Positions 1 to 7,931 of a stretch of 64,000 bases of DNA are shown here, piece after piece. A program made the translations under genes and the position numbers. The stretch covers positions 28,303-92,302 of the forward strand of contig CAZNCS010000001.1 of assembly GCA_964571605.1 (NCBI GenBank). The letters are read 5' to 3'. The notes below the pieces were generated by a model. That model was not told the DNA's origin, did not search any database, and was given only the letters and a program-made list of their open reading frames with translations. How positions within the stretch are numbered: the first letter of the stretch is position 1; each line of letters starts with the position of its first letter. This DNA is from Leptospira_B sp964571605 (GTDB lineage Bacteria; Spirochaetota; Leptospiria; Leptospirales; Leptospiraceae).

Positions 1-1
1 C

Positions 2-1417
2 CCAAAAGTGCAGTTATATTTCAGGAAAGAGAATCATATCTGGTTCAGATCTAATGCTGTATTGCGTTTTTATAAAGATACGAATCTAACTCTCCAGATT
101 AAAAGTGCTCCAGAAGAGGACGCGATAAAGACAAAAGAATGGGTAGATTTAGTTCGGGAGAAAAAATTCATAGAACCTAAATCACAGCCGAGCCCTAAAA
201 ATTCGGATGTATTCTTAGAGGAATACATGGATAGTATTTCTCAAATCCTTGCTTATTCGGGGTTACAGCAGAATATTTGCGGACAGATAAGAAATCTGGT
301 AAAAACGTATAAGGAACATCCGGGTTATATTCGCAGAGAACATAAACAAGAAGATTATAAAATACTAATTCGACTGTACAAGGCGTGTTTTGTGAAATTT
401 CGCTCCCAAACCGAAAATGTCCCTAAACCGGTCCTTCTGTTTATGTATTTCTTCTTCTTGGACGAAACTTTGGTATCCAATAAAAGAATCATTGATTTGG
501 AAGCCTCGATTGCGGTATTAAAATCAGCTTCTCCTATGCTTCCTAATTCAGGAGTAAAAATTTCGATCCATCTTCTTCCGGATTGGTTGAATTTGGTGCT
601 TGGTGGAAAAAAGAATCCATCTAAGAATCAAATGGGGCAAAGTTACGATCAGGTACAAAAGTCTAAACTTCTCTGGAACCAAGGGGAAGAGGTGAAAAAT
701 TTAAGAGATAAAGAATATCTATTACGTCTTTTGGATTGGGAACTGGATAGTTTACTCTATACTGGATTGCTCGGGATTTCCTTAAATCCAAATCTCTCCT
801 ACCCGATTTTGTCAGAAGATCGATTTTATGGAAACACGGAAGCGAGCCTTTTATATCCCCGTAAAATTTCATCCAGCGTCGAACAAGTTTTAAAGATGGA
901 TGCAGGCTTATTCAACCGGTTGGTATGTGTAACTTCTCCTTTAAATACAAATCAACAGGATTGGATACGTAAAGAGTTTTTTGCCGATTGTATTCTACTG
1001 CCGTATGCAGGAGATCGCGGAGTATTGTGGCAGGAAACCTCGGATGGAAATCTGGCCCGAAGTAGGCTTCTGTTTCCTACGGTTTTTAAGGAGAATATCG
1101 GTCTTGCTGTTACAAAAACATTAGGCGAGTTTCGCTGGGAGACGGAAAGGACTTTTCGCGGAAGAAAGTGGAAAGACTCTTTGCCGGTGACTCTGACTTC
1201 TCAATATAACGAGTATTTGGAAATGTTCCAGAAAGATCCCGACCTAACATCCGAGGCGAAAAAGAAGGTGGAACAACAATGGTCAAACGTTAGGCGGAAC
1301 ATTAAAGATATGTTTAGTGTAGACTATGCCAATTGGATTCTTTATGAAGTGGTAGGGAAACCTAGACTGAATCGAAACGCTCGCGAAATCCTTACCCGCT
1401 TTGTTCCCACGAATTAG
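2..1417 (+). CDS. Hypothetical protein, 5' end probably outside the window
   Basis: I do not recognise this protein. The frame is open to the left edge; the first usable start is a GTG at 8, but the codons before it (2-7) are also open and no ribosome binding site can be seen, so the true start is probably upstream. The visible 469 residues look soluble: mixed charged and aromatic, no signal peptide, and one hydrophobic stretch (LLFMYFFFL, about residues 143-151) that is probably a buried helix. Codon use matches the neighbours, so it is a real gene. It converges on the HdeD-like gene, with a shared hairpin terminator between them. Function unknown. Confidence 0.75.
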   Translation, partial: PKVQLYFRKENHIWFRSNAVLRFYKDTNLTLQIKSAPEEDAIKTKEWVDLVREKKFIEPKSQPSPKNSDVFLEEYMDSISQILAYSGLQQNICGQIRNLVKTYKEHPGYIRREHKQEDYKILIRLYKACFVKFRSQTENVPKPVLLFMYFFFLDETLVSNKRIIDLEASIAVLKSASPMLPNSGVKISIHLLPDWLNLVLGGKKNPSKNQMGQSYDQVQKSKLLWNQGEEVKNLRDKEYLLRLLDWELDSLLYTGLLGISLNPNLSYPILSEDRFYGNTEASLLYPRKISSSVEQVLKMDAGLFNRLVCVTSPLNTNQQDWIRKEFFADCILLPYAGDRGVLWQETSDGNLARSRLLFPTVFKENIGLAVTKTLGEFRWETERTFRGRKWKDSLPVTLTSQYNEYLEMFQKDPDLTSEAKKKVEQQWSNVRRNIKDMFSVDYANWILYEVVGKPRLNRNAREILTRFVPTN

Positions 1418-1473
1418 ACCGTGAAAAAATAAGCTGTTTGTTCGTTAGGAATAAAAAGTAACGATCTTAACCT

Positions 1474-1504
1474 AAAAAACGAGGGATAGAGTCTCTCGTT
1501 TTTT
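1474..1504. terminator. Bidirectional hairpin terminator
   Basis: AAAAAACGAG (1474-1483) pairs with CTCGTTTTTT (1495-1504) around an 11-nt loop. The A and T flanks make it work in both directions, and it lies between two convergent genes. Confidence 0.75.
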
Positions 1505-1524
1505 ATTATTAGGAATTAAGTCGA

Positions 1525-2109
1525 TTATAGATTGATCGTTTTGTTTTGATTCGTATGTTGAGAACGTTCTTCCTGCAATTCTTTCCAACCTAGATAAACG
1601 TTTCCAAGTCCGGAAATAAAAAATCCAGTTCCTGTCCATATTAGAATTGTAAAAATCCCGATGAGTGGGAAGAAAAGAATGCCGACCCCAAAGAGTAAGG
1701 TTATTATTCCTATAAACATACTCCAGCCCCAGGGATACGATTTATAAACCCGGATATCGAAAGAGAAGGAAATAAAAGCTGTGGCGCGAAAGAGTAATAA
1801 AAATCCAAATACAAAAGGGAGTGTGGCCGCTGTGATTTCGGGATGTAGGAAGAGGAGTGTTCCCACAATCAAATCCAGAATTCCGAGGGTTAAATTCCAT
1901 CCTAAAATTCCGGGGTTTTTCCTATTATAAAAAGCAAAAGTAATTTGGGCGACTCCTGTCACAGCAAGCAGAATGGAAAAGGCTAGTGCAATTCCAAGAT
2001 AACTTTGAGCCGGAAAAAGAAGTGTAAAGAATCCCGCTCCGACCCAAATTAGCCCGACAAGAATATGTAGCCACCAATGTTGAGTGTCTTTGAAAATGCT
2101 AGAAGGCAT
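1525..2109 (-). CDS. HdeD/DUF308-family membrane protein
   Basis: About 194 residues with six hydrophobic segments and short Gly-rich turns, the layout of the HdeD/DUF308 family of small inner-membrane proteins. HdeD of enteric bacteria is linked to acid resistance, but most family members have no known biochemical function. The reading frame extends upstream to an ATG at 2169. I prefer the ATG at 2109 (protein starts MPSSIFKDTQHWW) because AGGA-like bases precede it and the resulting length fits the family; the extra 20 residues are polar and look unlike the family N-terminus. It converges on the upstream gene and is divergent from the sensor kinase at 2307. Confidence 0.8.
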   Translation of the reverse strand: MPSSIFKDTQHWWLHILVGLIWVGAGFFTLLFPAQSYLGIALAFSILLAVTGVAQITFAFYNRKNPGILGWNLTLGILDLIVGTLLFLHPEITAATLPFVFGFLLLFRATAFISFSFDIRVYKSYPWGWSMFIGIITLLFGVGILFFPLIGIFTILIWTGTGFFISGLGNVYLGWKELQEERSQHTNQNKTINL

Positions 2110-2306
2110 AAAACCCGTCCTTTTCGTTTGTAATACTTTAATATATTCTGCATTAGGCCGACCTTCCATTCTTTTTCAATTTTAATTGAATTTCAAAATA
2201 TTGATAAATGTCTGAGTTCTCGTAATTTTCGATTGTTTTCATTTTGGATTTCCGGAATCCTTATTAGTGCGAGAAGAACTAAGAAGAATTGATAACGGGT
2301 TAAAGG

Positions 2307-3767
2307 ATGGATTTTAATAAAGACGCCGCTTCCGAAATAGATAAAAAACTAAAGGAAGTCCAGCGTATCAATCAATCGCTTCAGGAAAGTGAAGCTCGGA
2401 TGCGAAAAGTTTTGGAGAATATGCCGATTCTTTTTTTAGCAGTGGACGATGCGTTTCGTACGGTTTCTTGGAATCACGAATGTGAAAAAGTGATCGGATA
2501 TTCTGAAGAGGAGGTTATCGATAAAGAGAACTTCTTAGTGAATCAATTTTTGCAACGTCAGAAAACGGGTGATTCTCCTTTGGACCCTAAAGTTCTGGAA
2601 CCCGATTTTAAGAATTGGGAACTTGAATTGGCTTCGAAGGACGGTAAAACAAAAACAATTTCCTTGTCCAATATCTCTTCCGAATATCCTCTTCCCGGTT
2701 GGAATAAATGGTTCATAGGAGTGGACATCACTCGCACCAAGGAGATTGAAAGAGACTTAAAAAGTTCTCTTAAAGAACTTTCCGATTTTCAGACTGCGTT
2801 AAATGCAGTCTCGATCGTAGCAATCACGGATAAAGTCGGAACGATCATCTATGTGAATCAAAACTTCTGTGATATCAGCGGCTATTCTAGGGACGAACTT
2901 CTGGGACAAAACCATCGAATCATCAACTCCGGCTATCATCCGAAGGAATTTTTCAAAGATCTTTGGAAGACGATTTCTCGAGGGAAAATATGGAAAGGAG
3001 AGATCAAAAACCGAGCCAAAGACGGTAGATTCTATTGGGTGGATACTACCATTTCCCCCATTTTGGACGAATTTGGAAAACCGTATCAATTTTTGGCGAT
3101 TCGAAACGATATTACCGAGAGAAAGGCGACCGAAGAAAAGGCTCGGCATGCGGAGAATAATTTAAAAACACTCCAGGACAGAATGAGTCCTCATTTCCTC
3201 TTCAATACATTAAGTATTATTCATTCTTATTTGCAAACGAATCCGGAACTTGCGGACTCTGCGATTCTTATGCTCGCGGATAATTATCGGTTTCTAACGG
3301 ACCATGCGGGTCAACAACTCGTTTCTTTCGATATAGAATGGGAGTTTATGGAAAATTATTTAAATCTGTTAAAATTGAGATTTTCGGATTTTATAGAAGT
3401 GGAAATTACTAAGGAAGGGAATTTTCGAAAATGCCAACTTCCTCCTCTAACATTACAACCTTTAGTGGAAAACTCCTATATTCATGGCTTGCGCAATAAA
3501 AAAGGCAAAGGGAAAATTTCCGTAAATGCGTTTATAGAAGGGGATAAAACCAGCATTATAATACGCGATAATGGAATCGGAATTAATCCGGAAAATTTTC
3601 ATTCTAGAACACTTTCGAATATATCGGAACGGTTGAAATTTTATCTTTACGAATCCGAAGTAAAAATTGAAAACCACCCTGAAGGCGGGGCGGTAGTCAC
3701 AGTAACCTTTGACAAACCGAAAAACGAAAAGTTAGGCGATATAGTAATGTATGACCGATCAGAATAG
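2307..3767 (+). CDS. PAS-domain LytS-type sensor histidine kinase
   Basis: Cytoplasmic sensor kinase of 486 residues with no membrane segment. A short coiled coil (about 1-30) leads into two PAS domains (about 30-145 and 160-275; the second has the DISGYSRDELLGQNHR signature). A His_kinase (LytS/YehU-type) domain follows, with the phospho-accepting His296 in the MSPHFLFN motif. The C-terminal ATPase domain keeps the N box (LVENSYIHGL) and the DNGIG ATP-lid motif. The stop overlaps the start of the LytTR response regulator by 17 nt, so the two are translationally coupled and form a cognate pair. The signal sensed is unknown; PAS domains often bind small ligands, haem or flavin, and nothing here tells which. 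Confidence 0.9.
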   Translation: MDFNKDAASEIDKKLKEVQRINQSLQESEARMRKVLENMPILFLAVDDAFRTVSWNHECEKVIGYSEEEVIDKENFLVNQFLQRQKTGDSPLDPKVLEPDFKNWELELASKDGKTKTISLSNISSEYPLPGWNKWFIGVDITRTKEIERDLKSSLKELSDFQTALNAVSIVAITDKVGTIIYVNQNFCDISGYSRDELLGQNHRIINSGYHPKEFFKDLWKTISRGKIWKGEIKNRAKDGRFYWVDTTISPILDEFGKPYQFLAIRNDITERKATEEKARHAENNLKTLQDRMSPHFLFNTLSIIHSYLQTNPELADSAILMLADNYRFLTDHAGQQLVSFDIEWEFMENYLNLLKLRFSDFIEVEITKEGNFRKCQLPPLTLQPLVENSYIHGLRNKKGKGKISVNAFIEGDKTSIIIRDNGIGINPENFHSRTLSNISERLKFYLYESEVKIENHPEGGAVVTVTFDKPKNEKLGDIVMYDRSE

Positions 3768-4485
3768 AGAATGGAGAACGTTAATCGGAGAGGCCGCGGC
3801 TCCAACCAGAAAGCTTTTAGTAAGTTACTGTTTGACTCGACCGGAGCTGCGATTGACAAAAGTCGCTAAAGATGGAGAAGAAGCATTAGAATATCTGCAA
3901 TCGGAAGAGATAGATCTTGCCTTCCTCGATATCAATCTTCCTTTACTTTCCGGTTTGGAAATTCTCGAAAAATTGGAAAATCCGCCGTACATTATTTTTA
4001 TCACAGCTTCGCGAGATAAGGCGATCGAAGCGTTCGAATTGGGAGCAATCGATTATTTATTAAAACCTTTTTCCAAAGATAGATTTTTTAAATCCGTCGA
4101 TCGTTCCATACAATTTTTGGAAAAGAAGGAGGAAAAAACCTCAGGTAATATTTTCAATGAGCACGGGCTTTTTATTTTAGAAAAAGAAAATCATTTTTTA
4201 GTCCCTTATAAGGAGATTAATTATATTTCCTCGAGAGATAATTTCAGTGTAGTTCATACGGAAGAGAGAGAATATGTTACTTACAAGTCGCTGAAAAGTT
4301 TGGAAATGAAACTCCCTCCGTCTAAGTTTATTAGAATTTATAAACAGTATATTATAAACTTGGAAAAATTATCGCATCTCCAAACCGATAATATGGGGAA
4401 CTATTCCGTTTATTTGAAAGACGAGGACGAAACTCAATTGCCGGTCGGTCGCAAATATATTTCTAAAATCAAAGAATTACTTTGA
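3751..4485 (+). CDS. LytTR-family response regulator with altered acidic pocket
   Basis: Partner of the kinase just upstream. Residues about 10-125 form a receiver domain with phospho-accepting Asp60 (AFLDINLP), Thr85 and Lys105 (LLKPF) in place. Residues about 140-244 form a LytTR DNA-binding domain (IYKQYIINLEKL, LPVGRKY), which binds imperfect direct repeats. Odd point: the acidic Mg2+-binding pocket, normally an E/D-D-E run near residue 14, reads G-E-A-A-A-P, so only one acidic residue remains. The DNA there (3792-3800) is a sudden GGCCGCGGC run. Either the protein works with weak or no phosphorylation, or the stretch has base-calling errors. The start overlaps the kinase gene. Confidence 0.88.
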   Translation: MTDQNREWRTLIGEAAAPTRKLLVSYCLTRPELRLTKVAKDGEEALEYLQSEEIDLAFLDINLPLLSGLEILEKLENPPYIIFITASRDKAIEAFELGAIDYLLKPFSKDRFFKSVDRSIQFLEKKEEKTSGNIFNEHGLFILEKENHFLVPYKEINYISSRDNFSVVHTEEREYVTYKSLKSLEMKLPPSKFIRIYKQYIINLEKLSHLQTDNMGNYSVYLKDEDETQLPVGRKYISKIKELL

Positions 4486-4543
4486 TTTTTTCCCGCTAGA
4501 TTCGCCGTTTATCCTTTGTTTCCGCCTAATACGTAGTCGGGAA

Positions 4544-4572
4544 TTGACTTTCCAATTTTCCGCTTTTATACT
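4544..4572 (+). promoter_or_regulatory. Sigma-70-like promoter for the MBL gene
   Basis: TTGACT (4544-4549), a 17-bp spacer, then TATACT (4567-4572). This is a near-consensus -35/-10 pair 82 bp before the ATG at 4654, in an otherwise gene-free 168-bp gap. Confidence 0.6.
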
Positions 4573-4653
4573 TTCCATCAAAAGATTTCGTTTACGTTCC
4601 GCAATACAATCCAAAGCGGTCTGTTAGAAACGCGATCCGAATGGATTGATTGA

Positions 4654-6042
4654 ATGAGCGACAATACTAAAAAATTAGCAACGATACAGTTTCTTGGAGG
4701 AGCCGGAAGTGTGACCGGTTCCAAATATCTAATTCAAGCCTTTGGAAAAAAGATCCTAGTAGATTGCGGCCTCTTCCAAGGTGAGAAACAATTGAGGTTA
4801 TTGAATTGGGATGCTCCTCCATTCGAATCATCTTCGATCGATGCTGTTTTACTGACCCACGGGCATTTGGACCATTGCGGTTATCTCCCTCGGATTGTGA
4901 AGGAAGGGTTTAAGGGACTTATTTTTGGCACGGATCCTACATTAGATATAGCAAATATAGTTTTAAAGGACAGCGCCAAATTACAGGAGGAGGACGCGTA
5001 TTATGCGAATAAAGGCGGCTATTCCAAACATAAACCGGCGTTCCCTCTTTATGATTCCAAAGACGTAGAGAATACCGTTCCTTTATTCCGATCCGCAGAA
5101 CTCAATACTTGGATTTCTCTTAATTCTGATATTAAATTTCGATTTCGATACAACGGTCATATCTTGGGCGCCAGTTTTATTGAGATACAAATCGGTAAGA
5201 AAAAATTGGTCTTCTCGGGAGATATCGGAAGGGATACGGATCGGCTTTTATACGCACCTCAGAAACCGGAGGAGGCCGATATTCTTTTGATCGAATCCAC
5301 ATATGGGAATCGAATCCATAGGGGAAATCCGGAAAAACGCCTGATTCAGCTTGTGAATCAATACGCAGAGTCGGAAGGATCGATTATCATTCCCAGTTTT
5401 GCGGTCGAGAGGTCTCAACTTCTGATGTTCCTTCTTTGGAAATTTCGCAAAGAAAAAAGAATCGCAGATATTCCGATCTATATGGATTCCCCGATGGGCT
5501 TAAATGTTTTCGACGTATTTCAAAAATATGGCGCGGAATGGCATAAACTAACCACCGCCGATTGTAAACAAATCAGCAAAGAAATTATCTGCGTCACCGA
5601 TTCTGGAAAAACAAAAAAAATCGCAAGCGAGAAAGGTCCGAGAATCGTGATTGCAGGAAGCGGAATGGCAACAGGAGGCAGGGTCCTTTCTTATTTAGAA
5701 CATTCCCTTGGAGATCCGGAATCTCTTGTGCTTCTCGTAGGTTACCAAGCTTTCGGAACTCGGGGGCGAAATCTTTTGGAAGGAAATACTGAAATAAAAA
5801 TTCGAGGTAAATTCTATGAGGTTCGATGCGAAGTGCAAAGTATAGACGGACTTTCCGCACACGCCGACCAAAAGGAACTTTTAGCATGGATGTCCGAATT
5901 GAATCGAGCTCCAGAGAAAGTTTGTATCGTTCACGGAGAAAAGGATGCCTCTTCCATGTTGGCGTCTAAAATCCAAAAAACCTATAATTGGAATACTCTC
6001 ATTCCAGTCAGAAACGAAGTTTTAGAATTCGAAACCCTTTGA
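4654..6042 (+). CDS. MBL-fold/beta-CASP metallo-hydrolase (RNA-processing type)
   Basis: 462 residues. The metallo-beta-lactamase metal-binding motif HxHxDH is clear (LTHGHLDHCGY, His69, His71, Asp73, His74). Further conserved elements are GAxxFE-like NGHILGASFIEI, the SGDIGR metal ligand, the ESTYGNR motif, the beta-CASP region (IPSFAVERSQ) and the terminal histidine motifs (GLSAHADQKELL, CIVHGEK). This order is that of the KH-less CPSF73/Ysh1-like group, zinc-dependent RNA endo/exonucleases. The cellular role in spirochaetes is not established. It has its own promoter and stands as a single gene; the next gene (Crp/Fnr) also has its own promoter. Confidence 0.9.
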   Translation: MSDNTKKLATIQFLGGAGSVTGSKYLIQAFGKKILVDCGLFQGEKQLRLLNWDAPPFESSSIDAVLLTHGHLDHCGYLPRIVKEGFKGLIFGTDPTLDIANIVLKDSAKLQEEDAYYANKGGYSKHKPAFPLYDSKDVENTVPLFRSAELNTWISLNSDIKFRFRYNGHILGASFIEIQIGKKKLVFSGDIGRDTDRLLYAPQKPEEADILLIESTYGNRIHRGNPEKRLIQLVNQYAESEGSIIIPSFAVERSQLLMFLLWKFRKEKRIADIPIYMDSPMGLNVFDVFQKYGAEWHKLTTADCKQISKEIICVTDSGKTKKIASEKGPRIVIAGSGMATGGRVLSYLEHSLGDPESLVLLVGYQAFGTRGRNLLEGNTEIKIRGKFYEVRCEVQSIDGLSAHADQKELLAWMSELNRAPEKVCIVHGEKDASSMLASKIQKTYNWNTLIPVRNEVLEFETL

Positions 6043-6101
6043 TTTTTCACCCTGTAAATCCGCCGAAAATCGTTCCAATCCGCGGCATACCTCGGCGGCC
6101 A

Positions 6102-6130
6102 TTGACGGACTTCGTTTTCCTTCGTATGAT
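6102..6130 (+). promoter_or_regulatory. Sigma-70-like promoter for the Crp/Fnr gene
   Basis: TTGACG (6102-6107), a 17-bp spacer and TATGAT (6125-6130), ending 33 bp before the first ATG at 6164. Near-consensus and well placed. Confidence 0.6.
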
Positions 6131-6163
6131 TTAAACATCCAAATAATAGGGGATAAAAGAACA

Positions 6164-6844
6164 ATGATGATGACTGCAATGAAACCACAAGTTAGCGAAT
6201 CTACTTTTTTTGATCGCAAACCGATATTCAAAGAGCTTGCTATTTCAGAGTCCAATGCTCGATTTACGCGGAAACAAGTTCCTAAGAATACGATTCTTTT
6301 TTCGGAAGGAGATCCGGCCACAGGGTTTTACATCGTCGAAAAAGGTTCCCTTCGTTCCTATCGTTCTTCCGGAATAGGCAAACAGCAAACCTTTCAAATT
6401 TATACCCCAGGGGCTTGGCTCGGGTTAAGAGATACGGTTTCCGGAGAAACGTATTTGCACCACGCGATTGCACTTGAGGACTCCGTTGTTCTTTTTGTGG
6501 AAGAAGCGGAGCTCAATCGACTCTTAATTTGTGATTCGGAATTCCAAAAGACCATTTTTCGTCAAGTTGTCAAAGATTCGATCGAGGCGGAGAACAAAAT
6601 ATATTCTCTTGGAACCAGGCAAGTTCACGCGAAACTCGCAGAGTTTCTATTGCAGTCCAGAAAGTTCCAAACGGGAGATGTGGATCTTCCTTTTACACGC
6701 GAGGTGATGGCATCGATCATTGGAGTGACTACGGAAACTTTAGTGCGAGCCTTAACCGACTTGAAAAACAGGGGATGGATCGATATCGATAAACGTAAAG
6801 CATTCATAAAGGATGAGTTGGCACTTCGTAAGTTATTGGATTGA
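6164..6844 (+). CDS. Crp/Fnr-family transcriptional regulator
   Basis: 226 residues: a cyclic-nucleotide-binding-type beta-barrel sensor (about 25-130; LFSEGDPATGFYIVEKGSL), a dimerisation helix, and a winged helix-turn-helix (about 170-215). The recognition helix reads TTETLVRAL. The Glu and Arg that in Crp and Fnr contact the TGA half-site are kept; the Ser that distinguishes Fnr is Val here. There is no N-terminal Cys cluster and only one Cys in total, so it is not an Fe-S oxygen sensor like FNR. Three ATG codons in a row (6164, 6167, 6170) leave the exact start open. TGAT-N4-ATCA-like dyads near the DUF2892 gene and ccoN make a link with cbb3 oxidase control plausible (inference). Confidence 0.88.
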   Translation: MMMTAMKPQVSESTFFDRKPIFKELAISESNARFTRKQVPKNTILFSEGDPATGFYIVEKGSLRSYRSSGIGKQQTFQIYTPGAWLGLRDTVSGETYLHHAIALEDSVVLFVEEAELNRLLICDSEFQKTIFRQVVKDSIEAENKIYSLGTRQVHAKLAEFLLQSRKFQTGDVDLPFTREVMASIIGVTTETLVRALTDLKNRGWIDIDKRKAFIKDELALRKLLD

Positions 6845-6878
6845 ACATCGGGCTCGAAGCTAATTTGGCATAAATAGA

Positions 6879-7550
6879 ATGGTCGAAAATTATGAGGGCA
6901 AACAATTTACTTTTCAGATAAACAGAATCGAGCTTAGTGGCGATTTATTTGTATCTGAGAACTCGAAATCTCTAGTAATTTTGGTTTTAGGAGAAAAAGA
7001 GGATAAGTTTTTAGATCGATTTAAAGGTTTAAAACTGGACCTGAATAAAAAAAACATAGCCACTCTTTTTTTGAAAGGATTACTAACTTCGGAAGAGAGG
7101 GAAGTTTCCGCAAATCGTTTGGACGAATCGCTTTTGGGCGACAGACTTGTTTCCGTAACACGTTTTCTTAGGACCTATTCAGAGACTAAAGACCATAGAA
7201 TTTCTTATTTGAGCTTATCCACCATAGCAGGAAGAATATTTCGTGCCGCATCTATCCTAATCGGCGAAGCGGAAAGTTTGATTCTAATTGGAAACGGACT
7301 CCAACCTTTAAATTTCGTTTTTTGTAAAACTCCTATTTTGAATGTAGTTGGAGGTTTGGATTTCCGCGGTATCGAATCGAATAAGCTAGTCCTTTCCAAA
7401 ATAGATGCACCCTTAAAAATAATCCATTCCATCCAAGGATCCCCGAGCAATTTTGAAGAAAAAGAAAAATGGTCTCTTGTTTCTTCTGCGATTCAGAAAT
7501 GGTTTTCTTCTCCGACAACAAGAATGACCGACTTTACCTCGGAAGGCTGA
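6879..7550 (+). CDS. Dienelactone-hydrolase-like alpha/beta protein, probably degenerate
   Basis: 223 residues, 34 bp behind the Crp/Fnr gene and probably co-transcribed. The middle part (ATLFLKGLLTSEEREV, LLGDRLVSVTRFLR) follows the pattern of dienelactone-hydrolase-like proteins that are often fused or linked to phosphoribosyltransferases (TLLTEEEE...LLADRL). Where active members have a Gly-x-Ser-x-Gly nucleophile elbow, this one reads YLSLSTIAG: the Ser is kept but the flanking Gly residues are lost. The expected Asp and His are not obvious either. It may therefore be a non-catalytic relative. No signal peptide or membrane segment. The family assignment is tentative. Confidence 0.65.
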   Translation: MVENYEGKQFTFQINRIELSGDLFVSENSKSLVILVLGEKEDKFLDRFKGLKLDLNKKNIATLFLKGLLTSEEREVSANRLDESLLGDRLVSVTRFLRTYSETKDHRISYLSLSTIAGRIFRAASILIGEAESLILIGNGLQPLNFVFCKTPILNVVGGLDFRGIESNKLVLSKIDAPLKIIHSIQGSPSNFEEKEKWSLVSSAIQKWFSSPTTRMTDFTSEG

Positions 7551-7561
7551 TTTGTATAAAA

Positions 7562-7585
7562 AAGCTCTCTTTGGAAAGAGAGCTT
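7562..7585. terminator. Hairpin terminator between convergent genes
   Basis: Perfect 11-bp stem AAGCTCTCTTT (7562-7572) and AAAGAGAGCTT (7575-7585) with a 2-nt GG loop as drawn; a few inner pairs must open in practice. The A-run before it (7558-7563) gives a U-tract for the minus-strand DUF2892 transcript; on the plus strand the T-run comes late (about 7595). Confidence 0.75.
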
Positions 7586-7617
7586 AGAGTTAGCTTTTTA
7601 TGAATCCTCTCGGATAT

Positions 7618-7818
7618 TTATTTTTTTGCGGGACAGGTATTCCACCCGAATAATGAGTATAAAGGACAAAAGCCGAGTAGTCCCGTTAATAAAGGAACTA
7701 GTCCAAATACCATCAGACCGGTACCAACCAAGCCCTGCGTCATGACGCCCATAATAATCAATACCAATCCGGCTAAAATTCGGGCGGCTCTATCTAGATT
7801 TCCTAAGTTTAATTTCAT
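7618..7818 (-). CDS. DUF2892 (YgaP-like) small membrane protein
   Basis: 66 residues. It begins with MKLNLGNLDRAARILAG, the typical DUF2892 opening, followed by two membrane helices with Gly-rich faces and the closing GFCPLYSLFGWNTC signature with two Cys. The start at 7818 is chosen over an in-frame ATG at 7830 because a perfect GGAGG lies 6 nt before it. Family members are inner-membrane proteins, sometimes fused to rhodaneses (YgaP), and are often linked to sulfur or oxidative stress; exact function unknown. A CTGAT-type palindrome sits about 90 bp upstream. Confidence 0.88.
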   Translation of the reverse strand: MKLNLGNLDRAARILAGLVLIIMGVMTQGLVGTGLMVFGLVPLLTGLLGFCPLYSLFGWNTCPAKK

Positions 7819-7904
7819 GGAAACCTCCATAATATCTTTAGTTATTATTATCCATCGTATCGAAAATAGTAAGTCGTTTATGGTTTTGGATATTGAAAAA
7901 CGTA

Positions 7905-7918
7905 CTGATAATTATCAG
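7905..7918. promoter_or_regulatory. Fnr/Crp-like operator dyad upstream of the DUF2892 gene
   Basis: CTGATAATTATCAG is a perfect 14-bp palindrome with the TGAT-N4-ATCA core of Fnr-type sites (consensus TTGAT-N4-ATCAA). Its centre is about 93 bp upstream of the DUF2892 start, in the gap after the P-type ATPase gene. Confidence 0.5.
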
Positions 7919-7931
7919 GCAAAAACGGGGT

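Noticed and set aside
2175..2190. Dyad TTCAAT-TTTA-ATTGAA between HdeD-like and kinase genes
   Set aside because: Half-site orientation is opposite to that of Fnr sites and A+T-rich; could arise by chance.
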